Source: Bacteroidota bacterium
GTDB lineage: Bacteria > Bacteroidota > Bacteroidia > Chitinophagales > Chitinophagaceae
DNA: 64,000 nt
Reading direction: 5' to 3'
NCBI GenBank assembly: GCA_018267705.1
Contig: JAFDXX010000001.1
Coordinates: 1-64,000 of the forward strand
Of this stretch, positions 59,683-64,000 are shown in pieces (position 1 is the first letter of the stretch; every line of letters starts with the position of its first letter). Under the pieces are notes generated by a model, which saw only the letters and a program-made list of their open reading frames with translations, was not told the DNA's origin and searched no databases. The translations under genes were made by a program, and so were the position numbers.

Positions 59683-59713
59683 GTTTGATTTTATTTTTAT
59701 GAAAAAAAGTATT

Positions 59714-62089
59714 TTAATTTCTAACAGGTCTTCCCGTTTTAAGAACACTTTGAATTCTCTCCAACGTTTTCTTTTCACCACACAAACTTAAAAATGCTTC
59801 TCTTTCTAAGTCTAACAAATATTGTTCTGAAACAAATTGAGGTTCGCTTAAATCTCCGCCACACATTACATAAGCTAGTTTGCGTGCAACTTTTGCATCG
59901 TGTTCTGTTGCATAATTTCCTCTCAACATTCCGTTAATACCTGCAAGCATGGCACCTAAACCAAGCTTTCCTAACACTTTAATATCTTTTCTTTGTTGAG
60001 GCATAACATAGCCTGCATCGTATAATTCAATCACACTTTTTTTAGCTTCACTAATTCTTCTGCCAATATTCATAACTACTTCATCATGTCCTTTTCTGAG
60101 GATGCCCATTTCAAAACCTTCTTGTGCAGAGGTAGCTACTTTTGCTGTTGCAATGGATAAGAACCTATCTTTTAAAGTATTGGTTTCAGGTTCATCTTTG
60201 TGTAATTCATCACTGGCTCTTAATACAAATTCTTTAGTTCCACCACCACCGGGAATTAGGCCTACACCTAATTCAACCAAACCGATATAAGTTTCGGCAG
60301 CAGCACAAACCTTATCTGCATGTAAATTCATTTCGCAACCACCACCTAAAGTTAAACCATGTGGTGCTGTAACTACAGGAACACTTGAATAACGTAAACG
60401 CATCATGGTGTTTTGAAACATTCTGATGGCCATATCTAATTCATCATACTCTTGTTCAACCGCAAACATAAAAATCATACCTACGTTAGCACCGGCACTA
60501 AAGTTTGCACCGTCATTCGCAATTACTAAGCCTTTATGTTTTTCTTCGGCAATGGCAATAGATTTATTTACACCTTCTAAAACTTCTGCACCAATACTAT
60601 TCATTTTAGTATTCCATTCTAAGCCGGCAACGTCATTTCCAATATCATATAATTTACATGCAGAATTTTTCCATATTAATTTATCTGCATTATTGCTTAG
60701 TATAATAAATGCTTCTCCGCCCGGTAATGGTTGATATTTTTTTGTAGTAACATCATAAAATAATTTTTTACCTGCTTCAACTTTGTAAAATGTATTCATT
60801 CCATTTGCTAACATTTCTTCAACCCAAGCTGCAACAGTATATCCGGCTGTTTTCATGGCAGCTACTGTTTTAGAAATATCTAAAATATCCCAAGTTTCAA
60901 ATGCTCCGATTTCCCAACCAAATCCTGCTTTCATGGCATCATCTACACGATATATTTCATCACTTATTTCAGGTATTCTATGACTTATGTATGAAAATAA
61001 AGCGTAATGAAACTGACGATAAAATTCTCCTGCTTTATCTGTGCCTGCATTTAATGCTTTTAATCTTGTTTTTAAATCTTCAATAGGTTTTGCAGTTTCA
61101 AGCGTTGCAAATTTTGGTTTTACTCTTGCAGCATATTCCATTGTCTGCAAATTCAATGTTAGAATTTCTTTACCTGCAGCTGATTTTATTTTTTTGAAAA
61201 AACCTTGACCTGATTTATCTCCCAACCAATTATTGGCAACCACTTTTTCTAACCATTCCGGAATAGTGAAAATATTTTTTGCTTCATCGGTAGGGCAATT
61301 ATCTGCAACACCTTTGGCAACTTTTACTAAGGTATCAATGCCTACCACATCTGCAGTGCGGAATGTAGCAGATTTTGGTCTGCCAATTATTGGCCCCGTT
61401 AAAGCATCAATTTCATCAATTGTTAAATTTAATTTTTCCATAATATGAAAAATGCTCATAATGCTGAATACGCCAATTCTGTTGGCAATGAATGCAGGAG
61501 TATCTTTACATAATACGGTTGTTTTTCCTAAATACAAATCTCCATAATGCATTAAAAAATCAACAACACTTTGTTCTGTATCTGCTGTGGGAATAATTTC
61601 TAATAATCTTAAATAGCGTGGTGGATTAAAAAAGTGTGTTCCACAAAAATTCTTTTTAAAATCTTCACTTCTTCCTTCACTTAACATGTGTATAGGAATA
61701 CCTGAAGTGTTAGAAGTAATTAATGTTCCGGGTTTTCTGTATTGTTCAACTTGTTCGTAAATAATTTTTTTAATATCTAATCTCTCAACAACTACTTCAA
61801 TAATCCAATCAGCACCTGCAATTTCTTTCATGTTATCTGTGAAGTTGCCGGTAGTAATATTTTTTACAACATTTTTTGTAAATACAGGACTTGGGTTACT
61901 TTTTAGTGTAGCAGCTAAAGCATCGTTTACTATTTTATTTTTTACTGCAGGTTTTGCATCTGGTGCAGTATCTTTTGGTACAATATCTAACAACAATACT
62001 TGCACACCAATGCCTGCAAAGTGGCAGGCAATACGGCTGCCCATAACACCACTACCTAATACGGCAATTTTTTTAATAGTTCTTTTCAT
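59714..62089 (-). CDS. FadN-type 3-hydroxyacyl-CoA dehydrogenase / enoyl-CoA hydratase
   Basis: A 791-residue bifunctional beta-oxidation enzyme. The dehydrogenase part comes first (about 1-400): NAD-binding AVLGSGVMGSRIACHFAGIG (about 9-28), the catalytic His in CGTHFFNPPRYLRLLEII (about 150-167), and FIANRIGVFSIM. The enoyl-CoA hydratase/isomerase part is C-terminal (about 480-720), with the oxyanion hole segments GANFSAGANVGMIF and HGLTLGGGCEMNLHADKVCA. This order is opposite to that of FadB and FadJ and matches the FadN type. Its electrons enter the respiratory chain via NADH; the upstream acyl-CoA dehydrogenase step would use the ETF encoded at 9509-11403. No thiolase gene is visible here. 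Confidence 0.93.
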   Translation of the reverse strand: MKRTIKKIAVLGSGVMGSRIACHFAGIGVQVLLLDIVPKDTAPDAKPAVKNKIVNDALAATLKSNPSPVFTKNVVKNITTGNFTDNMKEIAGADWIIEVVVERLDIKKIIYEQVEQYRKPGTLITSNTSGIPIHMLSEGRSEDFKKNFCGTHFFNPPRYLRLLEIIPTADTEQSVVDFLMHYGDLYLGKTTVLCKDTPAFIANRIGVFSIMSIFHIMEKLNLTIDEIDALTGPIIGRPKSATFRTADVVGIDTLVKVAKGVADNCPTDEAKNIFTIPEWLEKVVANNWLGDKSGQGFFKKIKSAAGKEILTLNLQTMEYAARVKPKFATLETAKPIEDLKTRLKALNAGTDKAGEFYRQFHYALFSYISHRIPEISDEIYRVDDAMKAGFGWEIGAFETWDILDISKTVAAMKTAGYTVAAWVEEMLANGMNTFYKVEAGKKLFYDVTTKKYQPLPGGEAFIILSNNADKLIWKNSACKLYDIGNDVAGLEWNTKMNSIGAEVLEGVNKSIAIAEEKHKGLVIANDGANFSAGANVGMIFMFAVEQEYDELDMAIRMFQNTMMRLRYSSVPVVTAPHGLTLGGGCEMNLHADKVCAAAETYIGLVELGVGLIPGGGGTKEFVLRASDELHKDEPETNTLKDRFLSIATAKVATSAQEGFEMGILRKGHDEVVMNIGRRISEAKKSVIELYDAGYVMPQQRKDIKVLGKLGLGAMLAGINGMLRGNYATEHDAKVARKLAYVMCGGDLSEPQFVSEQYLLDLEREAFLSLCGEKKTLERIQSVLKTGRPVRN

Positions 62090-62228
62090 AAAAGCAAAAT
62101 GTTGAAATCAAAACTAAAGAAAAAATAGTTAGTTATGCAACTATTTTTCATTTTAAAATAAATTATCCGCTTTTTTTATTCAATCAATTTAAACAACTTA
62201 CATTCATACCTCAAAACTCTTTCTTGTC

Positions 62229-63971
62229 ATGGGCGAATTCACTATAAAAAAACAATCAAAAAAATACGATGCGATAATAGTAGGCTCTGGTGCAGGTGGT
62301 GGAATGGCTGCTTACATTTTAGCTAATGCAGGTTTAAAGGTTTGTATTATTGAAGCAGGAGCAATGTACGATCCGCAAAAAAATATTACGCAACTAAAAA
62401 ATCCTTGGGAAAGCCCACGCCGTGGGGCTTCTACTAAACATAGACCTTTTGGAGATTTTGATGCGTGTTATTGGGGGTGGGAAATTGACGGAGAGCCTTA
62501 TACAAAAGAAACAGGAACCCAATGGGATTGGTGGCGTGCCAGAATGTTAGGAGGAAGAACTAACCATTGGGGTAGAATTTCTTTGCGTTTTGGACCCAAA
62601 GACTTTAAAAGAAAAAGTATTGATGGTTTAGGAGATGATTGGCCTATTGGTTATGAAGACATAAAACCTTTTTATGATAGAGTGGATAAATTAATTGGTG
62701 TTTTTGGAACAAATGAAGGTTTAGAAAATGATCCTGATGGCTTTTTTCTTCCACCGCCAAAACCAAGATTGCACGAGTTGTTTATAAAAAAAGCGGCAAC
62801 AACTGCAGGCGTAAAAATTATTCCATCAAGACTTTCAATTCTTACCAAACCAATCAATAATGAAAGAGGTTCTTGCCAATTTTGTGGGCAATGCAACAGA
62901 AACTGTAGTTATTGGAAAGCAGATTTTTCATCAACAAATGTTTTAATATATCCTGCATTAAAAACAGGAAATGTTGATATTATTCCCAATGCAATGGCTA
63001 GAGAGGTTTTAACAAACGATGAAGGCCTGGCAACCGGTGTTTCCTATATTAATAAAGATGATATGATGGAATATCAAGTTACAGGCAGAACAGTTATTGT
63101 TGCAGCCAGTGCTTGCGAAAGTGCCCGATTATTATTAAACTCAAAATCTCAACGTCACCCTAATGGTTTAGCTAATAGCAGTAATGTTGTTGGAAAATAT
63201 TTGCATGATAGTACCGGAGCTGCGTTAGGCGGCATATTACCAGAATTGTTTGATAGAAAACGCTACAATGAAGATGGTGTAGGAGGAATGCATATATACA
63301 GCCCATGGTGGTTAGATAATAAAAAATTAGATTTTCCACGTGGTTATCATATAGAATATTGGGGCGGAATGAGCCAACCTGCTTATGGTTTTGGTTGGGA
63401 TATTCAATACCAAAATGGTAAATATGCAGTGCATGGAAAACAAAAACAGCCCGGTGGCTACGGTGCTTCATTAAAAGAAGATTATCGCTTTTTTTATGGT
63501 GCAGGGGTTGGCATGGCAGGCAGAGGCGAGGCTTTGGCATTAGAAAGTAATTATTGTGCTATTGACCCTAATGTGGTTGATAAATACGGTATTCCTGTTT
63601 TAAAATTTAATGTAAAATGGAGTGAACATGAAATTAAACAGGCAAAACACATGAAAGAAACGTTTAAAGAAATAATGCATAACATGGGTGCGATAATTAC
63701 TTGGGGTGGAGATGATGACGCAAGTAACAATTATGGATTAGAAAGCCCGGGAAAAATTATTCATGAAGCAGGAACAGTAAGAATGGGAAATGATGCAAAA
63801 AAATCTGCCTTAAACAAACACAGTCAAGCACACGATTGTAAAAATTTGTTTTGTGTTGATGGAGGACAATTTGTTAGTCAGGCAGATAAAAATATAACAT
63901 GGACGATACTTGCTTTATCAATGCGAGCAAGCGAGTATATTATAGATGAAATGAAAAAACAAAATTTATAG
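62229..63971 (+). CDS. GMC family oxidoreductase
   Basis: A 580-residue FAD-dependent oxidoreductase. The Rossmann motif DAIIVGSGAGGGMAAYILAN (about 14-33) is followed by EAGAMYDP, the GMC-type segment RMLGGRTNHWGRISLRF (about 98-114), and CQFCGQCNRNCSYWKADF (about 217-234), a Cys-rich insert seen in gluconate/glucose-methanol-choline enzymes of this branch. The C-terminal part GTVRMGNDAKKSALNKHSQA (about 518-537) and NLFCVDGGQFVSQADKNITW hold the active-site His and Asn. Such enzymes often work with a small subunit (gluconate 2-dehydrogenase subunit 3), which may lie outside the window. The 29 bases after its stop carry nothing identifiable. Confidence 0.92.
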   Translation: MGEFTIKKQSKKYDAIIVGSGAGGGMAAYILANAGLKVCIIEAGAMYDPQKNITQLKNPWESPRRGASTKHRPFGDFDACYWGWEIDGEPYTKETGTQWDWWRARMLGGRTNHWGRISLRFGPKDFKRKSIDGLGDDWPIGYEDIKPFYDRVDKLIGVFGTNEGLENDPDGFFLPPPKPRLHELFIKKAATTAGVKIIPSRLSILTKPINNERGSCQFCGQCNRNCSYWKADFSSTNVLIYPALKTGNVDIIPNAMAREVLTNDEGLATGVSYINKDDMMEYQVTGRTVIVAASACESARLLLNSKSQRHPNGLANSSNVVGKYLHDSTGAALGGILPELFDRKRYNEDGVGGMHIYSPWWLDNKKLDFPRGYHIEYWGGMSQPAYGFGWDIQYQNGKYAVHGKQKQPGGYGASLKEDYRFFYGAGVGMAGRGEALALESNYCAIDPNVVDKYGIPVLKFNVKWSEHEIKQAKHMKETFKEIMHNMGAIITWGGDDDASNNYGLESPGKIIHEAGTVRMGNDAKKSALNKHSQAHDCKNLFCVDGGQFVSQADKNITWTILALSMRASEYIIDEMKKQNL

Positions 63972-64000
63972 GTCCTCTATTTCTACCGAGGCATAAATTA

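Noticed and set aside
59714..62089. Assignment as FadB or FadJ
   Set aside because: The dehydrogenase domain is N-terminal and the hydratase C-terminal, the reverse of FadB and FadJ, which fits the FadN type.
1..64000. CRISPR arrays, tRNA or rRNA genes, insertion sequences, prophage genes
   Set aside because: No regularly spaced repeats, cloverleaf-like intergenic sequences, rRNA segments, transposase or integrase motifs were seen on either strand. A tRNA scan was not possible, but the intergenic gaps were read individually.

Overview
The window is chromosomal DNA from a member of the Bacteroidota, most likely a Chitinophagaceae-like lineage. The support is low GC (roughly one third by eye), GLPGLI-family secreted proteins beside a TonB-type outer-membrane protein, an OmpA protein with thrombospondin type 3 repeats, a DAHP synthase-chorismate mutase fusion, M56/BlaI sensor genes carrying TonB-type domains, no Shine-Dalgarno pattern, and many copies of the Bacteroidota promoter box TAnnTTTG just upstream of genes. 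I see no rRNA, tRNA, CRISPR array, insertion sequence, integrase or phage gene. The region is core-genome in character, and the unusual signals are regulatory.

Layout. 1-3638: GLPGLI proteins and an outer-membrane beta-barrel protein. 3640-4100: the wreck of a tryptophan 2,3-dioxygenase gene. 4217-9364: surE, a small membrane gene and lpxB, interrupted by an oppositely oriented blaI-like/M56 pair with a perfect 18-bp palindrome as candidate operator. 9428-12145: etfB, etfA and a bifunctional nuclease. 12228-17409: ispE, an acyltransferase, priA and murB. 17402-18753: rnz and a STAS protein on the minus strand. 18843-21395: clpC. 21510-31351: a large aromatic amino-acid locus (pheA, aminotransferase, tyrA, a DEAD-box helicase, DAHP synthase-chorismate mutase, aroB, aroA, aroC, DUF952). 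31534-37599: OmpA protein, secreted protein, bioB, FkbM methyltransferase, rluD, lipB. 37610-46202: mixed metabolic, transport and membrane genes. 46253-53461: amylase, APC permease, and an operon of PIG-L deacetylase, two tiny membrane proteins and a sodium:solute symporter. 53579-63971: rpsA, a repeat-rich secreted protein, mnmA, a lipoprotein, cysteine desulfurase, a FadN-type beta-oxidation enzyme and a GMC oxidoreductase.

The main discovery candidate is an unannotated 28-codon leader gene at 21549-21635, upstream of pheA. It has nine consecutive Phe/Tyr codons (FFYFFFYYF). Behind it lie an early hairpin, a potential antiterminator segment and a GC-rich terminator ending just before the pheA start codon. 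This is the full layout of a ribosome-mediated Phe/Tyr transcription attenuator. Its promoter fits the Bacteroidota consensus at both elements and lies so close to the leader ATG that the leader message may be leaderless.

Other notable signals are a dispersed intergenic repeat (three copies at 4135, 10330 and 24554), five genes with a promoter box 3-7 nt from the start codon, and two overlapping tiny membrane-protein genes (50791-50937 and 50678-50791) translationally coupled to a symporter.

Functional links within the window: ETF subunits and the FadN-type enzyme belong to fatty-acid oxidation; MnmA uses sulfur mobilised by a cysteine desulfurase encoded nearby; LpxB, MurB, the acyltransferase and IspE serve envelope or isoprenoid synthesis; the PIG-L/symporter operon looks like uptake and processing of an acetylated sugar. 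All identifications come from reading motifs by eye; no database search was run.
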